13,219 bases of DNA from an uncultured Oscillospiraceae bacterium (GTDB lineage: Bacteria > Bacillota > Clostridia > Oscillospirales > Oscillospiraceae). Position numbers and translations under genes: made by a program. Below the pieces are notes generated by a model, which did no database searches, was not told the DNA's origin, and saw nothing but the letters and a program-made list of their open reading frames with translations. The stretch spans positions 1-13,219 of the forward strand of contig CAKTMQ010000038.1 in assembly GCA_934573945.1 (NCBI GenBank). Reading direction: 5' to 3'. Positions 6,715 through 12,941 of this stretch are shown piece by piece (positions within the stretch are counted from its first letter, which is position 1; each line of letters opens with the position of its first letter).

Positions 6715-7641
6715 ATGAAGAAAATTGTCGCTCTGGTTCTGAGCCTGGTTATGGCTCTGAGCCTGTGCACAGTTGCTTTCGGTGCTACCACTTATGATGT
6801 CACCGAGAAGCAGAACAATGGTAAGGCCGTCGCTACCGTCAAGGCTGTCGACGCTACCAAGGACACCCTGGCTCACTACAAGGATGTCAAGGACAGCGGC
6901 AAGCTGTATGTCGTCACCGAGGATGCCGACGAGTACACCCACGCTATGATCGTGGATGGCAAGGTTGTCAAGCTGATTGCTGTTACCGCTGACCAGCTGA
7001 AGGCCATGAAGGTCACTGCTGTCAAGGAGCACAAGTATGTTGGCTGCGGCGACAACAACGACAAGGCTCCCGCCAAGTGCTACAAGGACGAGGATGGCGT
7101 GTACTATGTCGTCGATAAGGACAAGACCAAGAACACCATCGCTCTGACCGAGGATGGCAAGTTTGACAACGTGTTCAAGGCTCGCCTGGCCACCGTGTTC
7201 GGCAAGGCCAACGACTACGATGTTTCTTCCGAGGTTATCGAGGCTGGTCACCTGATGGTTCTGGTTAAGGCCAACATCGAGTACAAGACCGCTGCCACCG
7301 GCAACAAGGTTGTCAAGAACGTCAACGAGTACAAGTGCGCTTTCTGCGGCCGTACCTTCTATGGTTCCGACTATCAGTACAGCACTCCCGAGACCGCCAA
7401 GATCATGGACTATGAGTATGCTGTGAAGCTGGTCGAGAAGAAGCTGGTCAAGCTGGATGACGGCGTGGTTCTGGGCAACGTGAAGTACTACTGGAGCACC
7501 GACGTTGATAGCAGCAACACCACCACCGGCAACGTCAACTCCGCTAAGACCTTCGACGCTGGTATCGCCATGTATGTTGGCATGAGCCTGCTGTCCGTCG
7601 CTGGCGGCGCTGTCGTCATCGGCAAGAAGAAGGAGTTCTAA
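6715..7641 (+). CDS. Secreted protein of unknown function with a C-terminal membrane/sorting-like anchor
   Basis: The product is 308 residues. ATG 6715 is preferred to the in-frame TTG at 6700 because GGAGG (6702-6706) sits between them. A signal peptide covers residues 1-24 (cut after AFGA). The mature part (25-275) is rich in Lys, Asp, Val and Thr, with repeated strands such as KLYVVTEDADEY and GVYYVVDKDKTK. I recognise no named domain. Four mature cysteines form two pairs, C111 with C122 and C208-AF-C211 (CAFCGRTF, zinc-ribbon or rubredoxin-knuckle style), which could bind metal or form disulfides. The end is SAKTFDAG (276-283), a hydrophobic helix (284-302) and KKKEF. This is the layout of a cell-wall sorting signal, but LPXTG is replaced by AKTFD. 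The gene uses GCT, GTC and GTT codons much more than its GCC/GTG-rich neighbours. With the strong promoter, this suggests very high expression. A surface-layer, adhesin or envelope scaffold role is possible but not shown. Confidence 0.85.
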   Translation: MKKIVALVLSLVMALSLCTVAFGATTYDVTEKQNNGKAVATVKAVDATKDTLAHYKDVKDSGKLYVVTEDADEYTHAMIVDGKVVKLIAVTADQLKAMKVTAVKEHKYVGCGDNNDKAPAKCYKDEDGVYYVVDKDKTKNTIALTEDGKFDNVFKARLATVFGKANDYDVSSEVIEAGHLMVLVKANIEYKTAATGNKVVKNVNEYKCAFCGRTFYGSDYQYSTPETAKIMDYEYAVKLVEKKLVKLDDGVVLGNVKYYWSTDVDSSNTTTGNVNSAKTFDAGIAMYVGMSLLSVAGGAVVIGKKKEF

Positions 7642-7663
7642 TTAGAACTTTGTTCTGATTCAT

Positions 7664-7694
7664 AAAAGAGACACCCGCAAGGGTGTCTCTTTTT
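7664..7694. terminator. Terminator of the secreted-protein gene
   Basis: AAAAGAGACACCC (7664-7676) pairs perfectly with GGGTGTCTCTTTT (7681-7693) around a GCAA tetraloop. T-runs end both strands. It begins 22 bases after the stop codon. A 12-nt palindrome, TTCTAATTAGAA (7636-7647), also overlaps the stop codon just upstream. Confidence 0.9.
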
Positions 7695-7751
7695 ATGTCG
7701 CCGATATATGTCTCCATCGTTCCGCCCGCGGCGTATGCCATGGGCAAAAAT

Positions 7752-7784
7752 AAAAGCAGGGCAAGCAATGCTTGCTCTGCTTTT
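7752..7784. terminator. Second strong hairpin, probable terminator of the DegV gene on the minus strand
   Basis: AAAAGCAGGGCAAGC (7752-7766) pairs with GCTTGCTCTGCTTTT (7770-7784) over 15 bp, with one G-T pair and an AAT loop. On the minus strand it is followed by GCTTTTATTTTTG, a good T-tract, so it fits DegV termination best. Confidence 0.75.
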
Positions 7785-7822
7785 CAGCCTGTCAATAAAA
7801 CCCTGCCGTTTTTCAAAAGCCC

Positions 7823-7869
7823 TGCCACTGCGAACCAGCCCGCGCATTTCTGCGCGGGCTGGCGTGGCA
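7823..7869. repeat. Two-tier GC-rich inverted repeat downstream of DegV
   Basis: Inner arms CCAGCCCGCGC (7835-7845) and GCGCGGGCTGG (7852-7862) are perfect. Outer arms TGCCAC (7823-7828) and GTGGCA (7864-7869) add a second stem. It lacks a T-tract on either side and lies in the DegV 3' region. The whole gap 7642-7902 holds no gene; it may be part of a dispersed intergenic repeat. Confidence 0.7.
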
Positions 7870-7902
7870 ATCTGCTCCTAAGGTCAGATACGTCTCTGCC
7901 GG

Positions 7903-8802
7903 TCAATCCATCTCCGGCCGCTCGTCGCCGTAGAAGAACACGGCCACTGTCCCGGGACCCGCGTGGCTGCCGATAATGGTGCCGATGTCGCACAGGCGGA
8001 TCTTGCCGCGCAGGTGGGGGAACCGCTGTTCCAGAGCGTCCACCAGCTGCTGCGCCAGCGCCGGGCACTGGGAATGGCAGATCCAGCACCGCTGGTCATA
8101 ATCCCGGCCGCCCTGGGCGTGCTGCTCCATGGTGTTCACCGTGGTCTCGATGGCCTTGTGCTTGCCCCGTACTTTGTCGTAGGCCTTGATGGCGCCTTTG
8201 CTGTCCAGCCGCATGATGGGGCAGATGTTCAGCACGGTGGCGATGGTGGCCGCCGCACCGGAGACGCGCCCCGTCCGCCGGAACTGGGTCATATCCGTGG
8301 AGAAGAACTGGTGATGTACCTTGTTGCGGTTGTCCAGCGCCCACTGATAGGCGTTCTCGATGCTGACGCCCTGATCCCGCAGGTCGGCCACTGTGTCCAC
8401 CAGCAGGCCATAGCCGGAGGAGGAGCACAGGGTGTCCACCACCAGCAGCTTCTGTTCCGGGTACTGCTCCCGCAGTGCCTCCGCCGCCAGAAAGGCGTTG
8501 TGGATCGAGCCGGACTGTCCGGAGGTAAAGCCCAGATGCAGCACATCGCCGCCTTGCTGCAGCAGCTTTTCAAAGAATTCGGTGTATTCCGCCACATTGA
8601 TCTGGGAGGTCTGGGGCAGCTTTCCTGCGGCCAGCATCTCATAGAAATGGGGCAGTGCCTTGGGATCACGCCCCATGTCGTCCACATAGGTAACGCCGTC
8701 CACCACATAAGTATAGAACAGAACCGGGATGTGGCGGCTTTCCAGATAGCTGTAGGGTATGTCCACCGTAGAGCAGCAGCTCAGTGTGAAGTTTGCAGAC
8801 AT
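7903..8802 (-). CDS. DegV family fatty-acid-binding protein
   Basis: The product is 299 residues. The start at 8802 is 8 bases after AGGAGA (8811-8816). DegV (FakB-type) proteins bind one fatty acid. Some of them present it to the kinase FakA for phosphorylation and phospholipid synthesis. No fakA is in the window, so kinase partnership is open. The N-terminal domain shows the ligand head-group motifs TSQINVAEY (T66, S67) and LGFTSGQSGSIHNA (S94). The middle has VVDTLCSSSGYGLLV. The C-terminal domain shows QFRRTGRVSGAAA (173-185), ICPIMRLDSKG, and the terminal IGSHAGPGTVAVFF. All parts of a full-length member are present. The protein is soluble, without signal peptide. It is cysteine-rich for the family (for example CC at 9-10 and 239-246 with C239, C242, C246), a possible oddity. 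It is divergent from the DAHP synthase gene and has a near-perfect promoter, so it is probably well expressed. Confidence 0.92.
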   Translation of the reverse strand: MSANFTLSCCSTVDIPYSYLESRHIPVLFYTYVVDGVTYVDDMGRDPKALPHFYEMLAAGKLPQTSQINVAEYTEFFEKLLQQGGDVLHLGFTSGQSGSIHNAFLAAEALREQYPEQKLLVVDTLCSSSGYGLLVDTVADLRDQGVSIENAYQWALDNRNKVHHQFFSTDMTQFRRTGRVSGAAATIATVLNICPIMRLDSKGAIKAYDKVRGKHKAIETTVNTMEQHAQGGRDYDQRCWICHSQCPALAQQLVDALEQRFPHLRGKIRLCDIGTIIGSHAGPGTVAVFFYGDERPEMD

Positions 8803-8831
8803 GATGTTCCTCTCCTTTCCGTTTTATGGTT

Positions 8832-8859
8832 ATTATATCATGATAAATACAAGTGTCAA
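8832..8859 (-). promoter_or_regulatory. Consensus extended -10 promoter of the DegV gene
   Basis: On the minus strand a perfect TTGACA (8859-8854), a 16-base spacer ending in TGA, and a perfect TATAAT (8837-8832) are present. The palindrome TATCATGATA (8836-8845) overlaps the -10 and spacer and could be a repressor site. Confidence 0.85.
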
Positions 8860-8875
8860 TCGTGTAATACACTAA

Positions 8876-8890
8876 GAAACATACTGTTTC
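8876..8890. promoter_or_regulatory. Inverted repeat between the divergent DegV and DAHP synthase promoters
   Basis: GAAACA-TAC-TGTTTC is a perfect 6+6 inverted repeat, 17 bases behind the DegV -35 and 18 bases behind the -35 of the opposite promoter. A second one, GTGTA-A-TACAC (8862-8872), is adjacent. Position and symmetry suggest regulator binding; the factor is unknown. Confidence 0.4.
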
Positions 8891-8907
8891 ACATTAGAAG
8901 CGTTGTG

Positions 8908-8936
8908 TTGCCAAAACCTTAAAACTGTGCTATATT
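8908..8936 (+). promoter_or_regulatory. Promoter of the DAHP synthase gene
   Basis: TTGCCA (8908-8913), a 17-base spacer and TATATT (8931-8936). The leader before the ATG is only about 43 bases, with no room for a T-box or Trp-type attenuator. Confidence 0.65.
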
Positions 8937-8985
8937 ATACAAGGCAAAATCAAAATCGGCAGTTTTGCGGGAGATGGAGGCAGCT

Positions 8986-10002
8986 ATGCTGATCATCATG
9001 AAAAAAGACACACCGGAGGCCGCCGTGCGGTCACTGGTGATCCAATTGAGCCGACAGGGGATCGGCACGGCGCGTGCCGACAGTGTGGGCCGTGTGCTGC
9101 TGACGCTGGTAGGGGAGACCTGGACGCTGGATGAGCAGCGTCTGCTGGCGCTGCCTTATGTGGACAGCGTCAGGCGTCTGACGCCGCCCTGGCATCTGGC
9201 TGCCCGGGAAAGCCACCCGGCGGACACCGTGGTGACGGTGGGTGATGTGGAGATCGGCAGAGGCTTCTGCCTGATGGCCGGACCCTGCGCCGTGGAGTCG
9301 GAGTTCCAGATGCAGGCGGTGGCGCGGGCGGTCAAGGCTGCCGGTGCCCGGATCCTGCGTGGCGGCGCCTTCAAGCCCCGTACCTCGCCCTATACCTTCA
9401 GCGGCTATGGCGCCCCTGCGCTGGAGCTGCTGGCACGCACCGGCCACGAGGCCGGACTGCCGGTGGTGTCGGAGATCACCGACCCATCCCAGCTGCCGCT
9501 GTTTGCACAGGTGGATCTGCTGCAGGTAGGGGCGCGGAATATGCAGAATTACGAGCTGCTGCGGGCGTTGGGCGCGCAGCCCAAGCCGGTGTTGCTGAAA
9601 CGGGCGGTGGGCGCTGCGGTGGAGGAACTGCTCCAATCGGCAGAGTACATCCTGGCCGCCGGAAATCCCCATGTGGTGTTGTGTGAGCGGGGGATCCGCA
9701 CCTTTTCCCACACCAGCCGCGCCACGCTGGACGTGAGCGCCATTGCCCGTCTCAAGCAGATGACCCACCTGCCGGTGATCGCCGACCCCAGTCATGCGGC
9801 GGGCAGCGCTGAGCTGGTGATACCACTGGCGTTGGCGGCTGCCGCCGCCGGTGCCGACGGCCTGCTGGTGGAGGTGCATGACCGTCCTGCCGCTGCGCTC
9901 AGCGATCCGGCGCAGTCCCTCAGCTGCACCGCCTTTGCCCGGCTGGCGGAAAAGCTGACCCGCCTGCACGCCGCACTGGCGGAAGCCCCCTCTGCAGAGT
10001 AA
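8986..10002 (+). CDS. aroF: 3-deoxy-7-phosphoheptulonate (DAHP) synthase, AroF type with N-terminal regulatory domain
   Basis: The product is 338 residues. ATG 8986 is preferred: GGAGG (8976-8980) is 5 bases away and MLIIMKK is the usual family opening. An in-frame TTG at 8965 and ATGs at 8974 and 8998 fit less well. The enzyme condenses phosphoenolpyruvate and erythrose 4-phosphate, the first step to chorismate and the aromatic amino acids. Residues 1-70 form the ferredoxin-like (ACT-like) domain that in Thermotoga-type enzymes gives Tyr/Phe feedback control. The barrel has MAGPCAVES (C101), GGAFKPRTSPYTFSG (126-140), VGARNMQNYELL, ERGIRTFSHTSRATLDVSAI, IADPSHAAG (H270), VEVHDRP (E296) and D307. 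The expected metal ligands are all present. The segment LLKRAVGAAVEELLQSAEYI departs from the common KRGMSATxEE. No other shikimate-pathway gene is nearby. It probably acts alone behind its own promoter and ends at a hairpin terminator. Confidence 0.93.
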   Translation: MLIIMKKDTPEAAVRSLVIQLSRQGIGTARADSVGRVLLTLVGETWTLDEQRLLALPYVDSVRRLTPPWHLAARESHPADTVVTVGDVEIGRGFCLMAGPCAVESEFQMQAVARAVKAAGARILRGGAFKPRTSPYTFSGYGAPALELLARTGHEAGLPVVSEITDPSQLPLFAQVDLLQVGARNMQNYELLRALGAQPKPVLLKRAVGAAVEELLQSAEYILAAGNPHVVLCERGIRTFSHTSRATLDVSAIARLKQMTHLPVIADPSHAAGSAELVIPLALAAAAAGADGLLVEVHDRPAAALSDPAQSLSCTAFARLAEKLTRLHAALAEAPSAE

Positions 10003-10031
10003 TCATGTAAAGCAGAACAATTACAACACAG

Positions 10032-10063
10032 GAGCCCGATGCCTTACGGCATCGGGCTCTTTA
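10032..10063 (+). terminator. Terminator of the DAHP synthase gene
   Basis: GAGCCCGATGCC (10032-10043) and GGCATCGGGCTC (10048-10059) form a perfect 12-bp stem with a TTAC loop, followed by TTTATG. No T-tract exists on the opposite strand, so it does not obviously serve the convergent adenine deaminase gene. Confidence 0.88.
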
Positions 10064-10089
10064 TGTATCGCCTTATGCGGTGCGTTTGA

Positions 10090-11820
10090 TCAGATGTACC
10101 GCTGGGTGGTCACGTCGAACACGCCCCGGGTGGTGATGCGCAGCGTGGGGATCACCGGCAGCGCCATGAAGCTGAGGGTCATGAAGGGATCGATGTCCCG
10201 GTTGACGCCGGCGGCGAAAGCCTTCTCCTTGGCCTCCTCCAGCTTGCGGTTCACCTCCACCAGCGGCTCATCACTCATGATACCGGCCACCGCCAGCGGC
10301 ACCTCGCCGGTCACGGCGTCGTCCGCCGCCACCACGATGCCGCCGTTGAGGGACACCACCTGATTGGCCGCAAAGGCCATGTCCGCCTCGTTGGTACCCA
10401 CCACAATGATGTTGTGGCTGTCGTGGCTGATGCTGGTGGCCACCGCGCCATGCTTCAGGCCGTAGCCCTTGATGTAGCCCAGACCGATGTGGTGAGTGTT
10501 CTTGTGCCGCTCGATGACGGCGATCTTCAGAATGTCATAATCCACATCGATGCGGTCGGTATAGCCGCAGTCGGTGGTGGTGATCTCTCCGTTGACCATG
10601 CCGATGACGGCGTGAGGCCGGTTGTCAATAAAGTCGTCGGCGGTCAGCTTGGCCACATGGAACGTATCGTGAGCGCGGTTGACCAGATAAGGATCCACCT
10701 CCGGCACCGGGAAGTCGGTGACAACGCCGTTTTCGCACATCAGCACGCCCCGCTTGTACACCTTCTCGATGTTGAAGTGGTCGAAATCATCGATGATCAC
10801 AAAGTCGCCCAGATAGCCGGGGGCGATGGCGCCCCGGTTGTTCAGCAGGAAGTAGCGGGCGGCGTTGTGGCAGGCGGCCTTGATGGCGGTGATAGGCTCC
10901 ACGCCCAGCGAAATGGCCTTCTTCACGATGTAGTCGATATGCCCCTTCTCCAGCAGGTCGTTGGGGTGCTTGTCATCGGTGCAGAACATACAGCGCTCCA
11001 CATACTTGTCGCACAGCAGCGGCGTCAGCGCCTCCAGATTGCGGGCGGCGGTGCCCTCCCGGATCATGATGAACTGTCCCCGCTGCAGTTTGGCGATGGC
11101 GTCGTTCAGGTCGTGACATTCGTGATCAGAGTAGACGCCGGCGGCCACATAGGCGTTCAGCTCGTTGCCCATCAGATCCGGCGCGTGGCCGTCGATCTTC
11201 TTGTGATGCGCCTGGCTGGCCACGATCTTGGACACCACGTCCGCGTCGCCATGGATCACGCCGTAGGAGTTCATCATCTCCGCCAGACCCTGTACCCGGG
11301 GATGGTCATAGAAGGAGTCGATGGCGCGGTAGTCCAGATTGGCGCCGGATTCATCCATCGGCGTGGCCGGCACGCAGGAGGGCAGCATGAACCGCACATC
11401 CACCGGCAGATCCTCCGTGGCCTGCAGCATATATTCGATGCCGTCGGTGCCCATCACGTTGGCGATCTCGTGGGGGTCGGTGATAACGGTGGTGGTGCCG
11501 TGGGGCAGTACCGCCCGGGCGAATTCGCTGGGACTGACCAGCGAGCTCTCCAGATGGATATGAGCGTCCACAAAACCGGGCAGCACGATCTTCCCGGAGA
11601 CGTCCACCTCCACATTGCCGCTGTATTCACCCATGCCCACGATCAAGCCCTCAGCCACGGCAATGTCGCCCTGGCACAGCTCGTTGGAAAACACGTTGAC
11701 ATAGGTGGCGTTTTTCAGCACCAGATCCGCCGGATGGCGGCCGGCGGCCACCTCGATGATCCGCAGCTTCTTATTGAGCTTGCGGTTGATCTTGCCGGCG
11801 TAACTCTCTTTGACTGCCAT
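10090..11820 (-). CDS. ade: Adenine deaminase
   Basis: The product is 576 residues, a normal length. The start is placed at 11820 (MAVKESYAGK), 7 bases after GGAGGG (11828-11833). An in-frame ATG at 11835 overlaps that ribosome site and is rejected. The enzyme hydrolyses adenine to hypoxanthine and ammonia, feeding purine salvage or nitrogen release. It belongs to the amidohydrolase superfamily. The metal and active-site motifs are LPGFVDAHIHLESS (H87, H89), TDPHEIANVMG (115-124), KIDGHAPDL (H212), SDHECHD (231-237), and CTDDKHPNDL (D282). The C-terminal domain has GLGYIKGYGLKHGAVATSISHDSHN (447-470), ending in a conserved histidine-rich block, and LNGGIVVAAD. Residues 32-80 form the small composite beta domain. 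It is cytoplasmic. An adenine-type phosphoribosyltransferase lies just upstream on the same strand, separated by a terminator, so the two probable adenine-using enzymes are neighbours but can be transcribed separately. Confidence 0.95.
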   Translation of the reverse strand: MAVKESYAGKINRKLNKKLRIIEVAAGRHPADLVLKNATYVNVFSNELCQGDIAVAEGLIVGMGEYSGNVEVDVSGKIVLPGFVDAHIHLESSLVSPSEFARAVLPHGTTTVITDPHEIANVMGTDGIEYMLQATEDLPVDVRFMLPSCVPATPMDESGANLDYRAIDSFYDHPRVQGLAEMMNSYGVIHGDADVVSKIVASQAHHKKIDGHAPDLMGNELNAYVAAGVYSDHECHDLNDAIAKLQRGQFIMIREGTAARNLEALTPLLCDKYVERCMFCTDDKHPNDLLEKGHIDYIVKKAISLGVEPITAIKAACHNAARYFLLNNRGAIAPGYLGDFVIIDDFDHFNIEKVYKRGVLMCENGVVTDFPVPEVDPYLVNRAHDTFHVAKLTADDFIDNRPHAVIGMVNGEITTTDCGYTDRIDVDYDILKIAVIERHKNTHHIGLGYIKGYGLKHGAVATSISHDSHNIIVVGTNEADMAFAANQVVSLNGGIVVAADDAVTGEVPLAVAGIMSDEPLVEVNRKLEEAKEKAFAAGVNRDIDPFMTLSFMALPVIPTLRITTRGVFDVTTQRYI

Positions 11821-11837
11821 GAATGATCCCTCCATCG

Positions 11838-11852
11838 CAATAAATTTTATTG
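11838..11852. promoter_or_regulatory. Inverted repeat in the adenine deaminase leader
   Basis: CAATAAA-T-TTTATTG is a perfect 7+7 inverted repeat, 4 bases upstream of the ade ribosome site and just after the predicted transcript start. It could be an operator. It is too small and AT-rich for a convincing riboswitch, and the leader has no purine-riboswitch core. Confidence 0.4.
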
Positions 11853-11859
11853 ATTCCTC

Positions 11860-11888
11860 ATATTAGCACAATTTATCCTCATTGTCCA
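11860..11888 (-). promoter_or_regulatory. Promoter of adenine deaminase
   Basis: On the minus strand TGGACA (11888-11883), a 17-base spacer and TAATAT (11865-11860). One mismatch in the -35 and a fair -10 suggest moderate strength. The predicted start is near 11853. Confidence 0.55.
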
Positions 11889-11953
11889 CTTCAAAATACT
11901 TGCCGCAGCGAAAAAAAGATAAGCTGTGGTAATAGTGCCCTGGTTCCGCAAAG

Positions 11954-11990
11954 ACAAAAAGCGGTACGAACCTGTCGGCTCGTACCGCTT
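11954..11990 (-). terminator. Terminator of the phosphoribosyltransferase gene
   Basis: Arms AAGCGGTACGA (11959-11969) and TCGTACCGCTT (11980-11990) are perfect. Read on the minus strand the stem is followed by a T-run, TTTTTGTCTTTG. It begins 27 bases after the gene's stop codon and separates it from ade. Confidence 0.88.
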
Positions 11991-12017
11991 ATATGCGACT
12001 ATGGAACAGCGCGTATA

Positions 12018-12581
12018 TTACGCCTTTACGGTGCCGTCGGCGTTGAACACCGGCAGCGGCGCCAGGAACTTGATGTCGTGGCGTGCCGCCGCGCCGCCCT
12101 CGGCCAGTACGGCGATGCGGCCTGTGACGGTGCCGCCGGCCAGCCGGATCAGCTCCTCCATGGCATGGATAGAGCCGCCGGTGGAGATCACGTCATCCAT
12201 CAGCAGAATACGCTTCCCGCGGATCAGATCCGCGTCGTCCCGTCCCAGATACAGCTTCTGCACACCGGCGGTGGTGATGGACTGATCCTCTACATGGATG
12301 GGATCGGGCATATAGACCTTGGGACCCTTGCGGGCAATGAAATACTTCTTCGCGCCGCTCTGACGCGCCATCTCGTGGATCAGGGGAATACTCTTGGCCT
12401 CGGCGGTGAAGAGATAGTCGTAGCTGTCCGGGCTGACCAGCTTCAGCAGCTCCCGGGCGCAGGCCACGGTCAGCTCCGCGTCGCCGAAACAGATAAAAGC
12501 GCCGATGTACAGGCCGTCCGTGACCTTACAGATCGGCAGTTCGCGGTGAAGTCCCGCCACATCGAGGGGATACGTCGCCAT
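12018..12581 (-). CDS. Purine-type phosphoribosyltransferase (adenine phosphoribosyltransferase-like)
   Basis: The product is 187 residues. The start at 12581 is 9 bases after AAGGAG (12591-12596). The type I phosphoribosyltransferase fold is clear. The PRPP-binding loop is ILLMDDVISTGGS (125-137). An upstream loop, TAEAKSIPLIHEMA (59-72), resembles the GPEARG-type loop of adenine phosphoribosyltransferase. RKGPKVYM (84-91) matches the RKxxKxxY motif of adenine/xanthine enzymes. The likely reaction is adenine plus PRPP giving AMP and pyrophosphate, in the cytoplasm. Xanthine or another purine base is an alternative, so I give no symbol. It lies upstream of adenine deaminase on the same strand, which supports adenine as the substrate. 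Its consensus promoter predicts good expression, and a GC-rich hairpin stands at the very start of the transcript. It is normal in length, with no sign of damage. Confidence 0.85.
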   Translation of the reverse strand: MATYPLDVAGLHRELPICKVTDGLYIGAFICFGDAELTVACARELLKLVSPDSYDYLFTAEAKSIPLIHEMARQSGAKKYFIARKGPKVYMPDPIHVEDQSITTAGVQKLYLGRDDADLIRGKRILLMDDVISTGGSIHAMEELIRLAGGTVTGRIAVLAEGGAAARHDIKFLAPLPVFNADGTVKA

Positions 12582-12646
12582 AGTTCAAAACTCCTTTATT
12601 GCGTCCTCCGCCCGCGGGCAGAGACGTCTTGTTTCTTTTCGAATCA

Positions 12647-12667
12647 TGGCCGGAGAATACCCGGCCA
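12647..12667 (-). promoter_or_regulatory. Hairpin at the 5' end of the phosphoribosyltransferase mRNA
   Basis: TGGCCGG and CCGGCCA (12647-12653 and 12661-12667) form a perfect 7-bp GC-rich stem with a 7-base loop. It lies within a base or two of the predicted transcript start (about 12668). The rest of the roughly 87-base leader holds GCCCGCGGGC (12610-12619) and AGACGTCT (12622-12629), both palindromes. No known riboswitch is recognised. Confidence 0.45.
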
Positions 12668-12674
12668 ACACAAT

Positions 12675-12702
12675 ATTATAAGGTTTTGGCTGAAAATGTC
12701 AA
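12675..12702 (-). promoter_or_regulatory. Consensus promoter of the phosphoribosyltransferase gene
   Basis: On the minus strand a perfect TTGACA (12702-12697), a 16-base spacer and a perfect TATAAT (12680-12675). Between this promoter and the glutamate dehydrogenase promoter, 12703-12841, I see an AT-rich stretch with no gene and no clear element. Confidence 0.85.
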
Positions 12703-12841
12703 GGTATCCCGGCGGAAAAACACCGCTGCATCGGCGCAAAGCGGAAAAATATATGACGCTTTAAATGACGAAACGACAAGTTGCACAAATTTTCCACCCG
12801 AAATTTTACTACACTGCTGAGGAGAATTCGCCGGTTTCCCC

Positions 12842-12870
12842 TTGAGAAATCCCCTAAACCGTGTTATCAT
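12842..12870 (+). promoter_or_regulatory. gdhA: Promoter of the glutamate dehydrogenase gene
   Basis: TTGAGA (12842-12847), a 17-base spacer and TATCAT (12865-12870). The predicted start near 12877 gives a leader of about 65 bases with no strong secondary structure. Confidence 0.65.
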
Positions 12871-12941
12871 CAACTCGATGGAATAGGGTCCGTCAAACGT
12901 TCCCCAAAACTGAGGAATAAAATTTGAGGAGGCAAATGATT

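Noticed and set aside
6763..6771. Lipoprotein lipobox at C18 of the secreted protein
   Set aside because: The residues before the cysteine (LSL-C) do not match a lipobox, and the AFGA site at residue 24 is a better signal peptidase I site.
5301..6791. Minus-strand open frame across the M29 peptidase
   Set aside because: Antisense shadow; the plus-strand product carries all M29 motifs.
7963..8922. Plus-strand open frame opposite DegV
   Set aside because: Antisense shadow with no recognisable domain; DegV on the minus strand has a perfect promoter and ribosome site.
8937..8985. Leader-peptide or T-box control of DAHP synthase
   Set aside because: The leader is too short, and contains no run of aromatic codons, specifier loop or terminator.
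10414..11826. Long plus-strand open frame opposite adenine deaminase
   Set aside because: Its translation is Val/His/Gly/Asp-rich without domain motifs and mirrors the ade codons.
11821..11880. Purine riboswitch in front of adenine deaminase
   Set aside because: The leader is only about 33 bases from the predicted start to the ATG and shows no three-way junction or conserved core.
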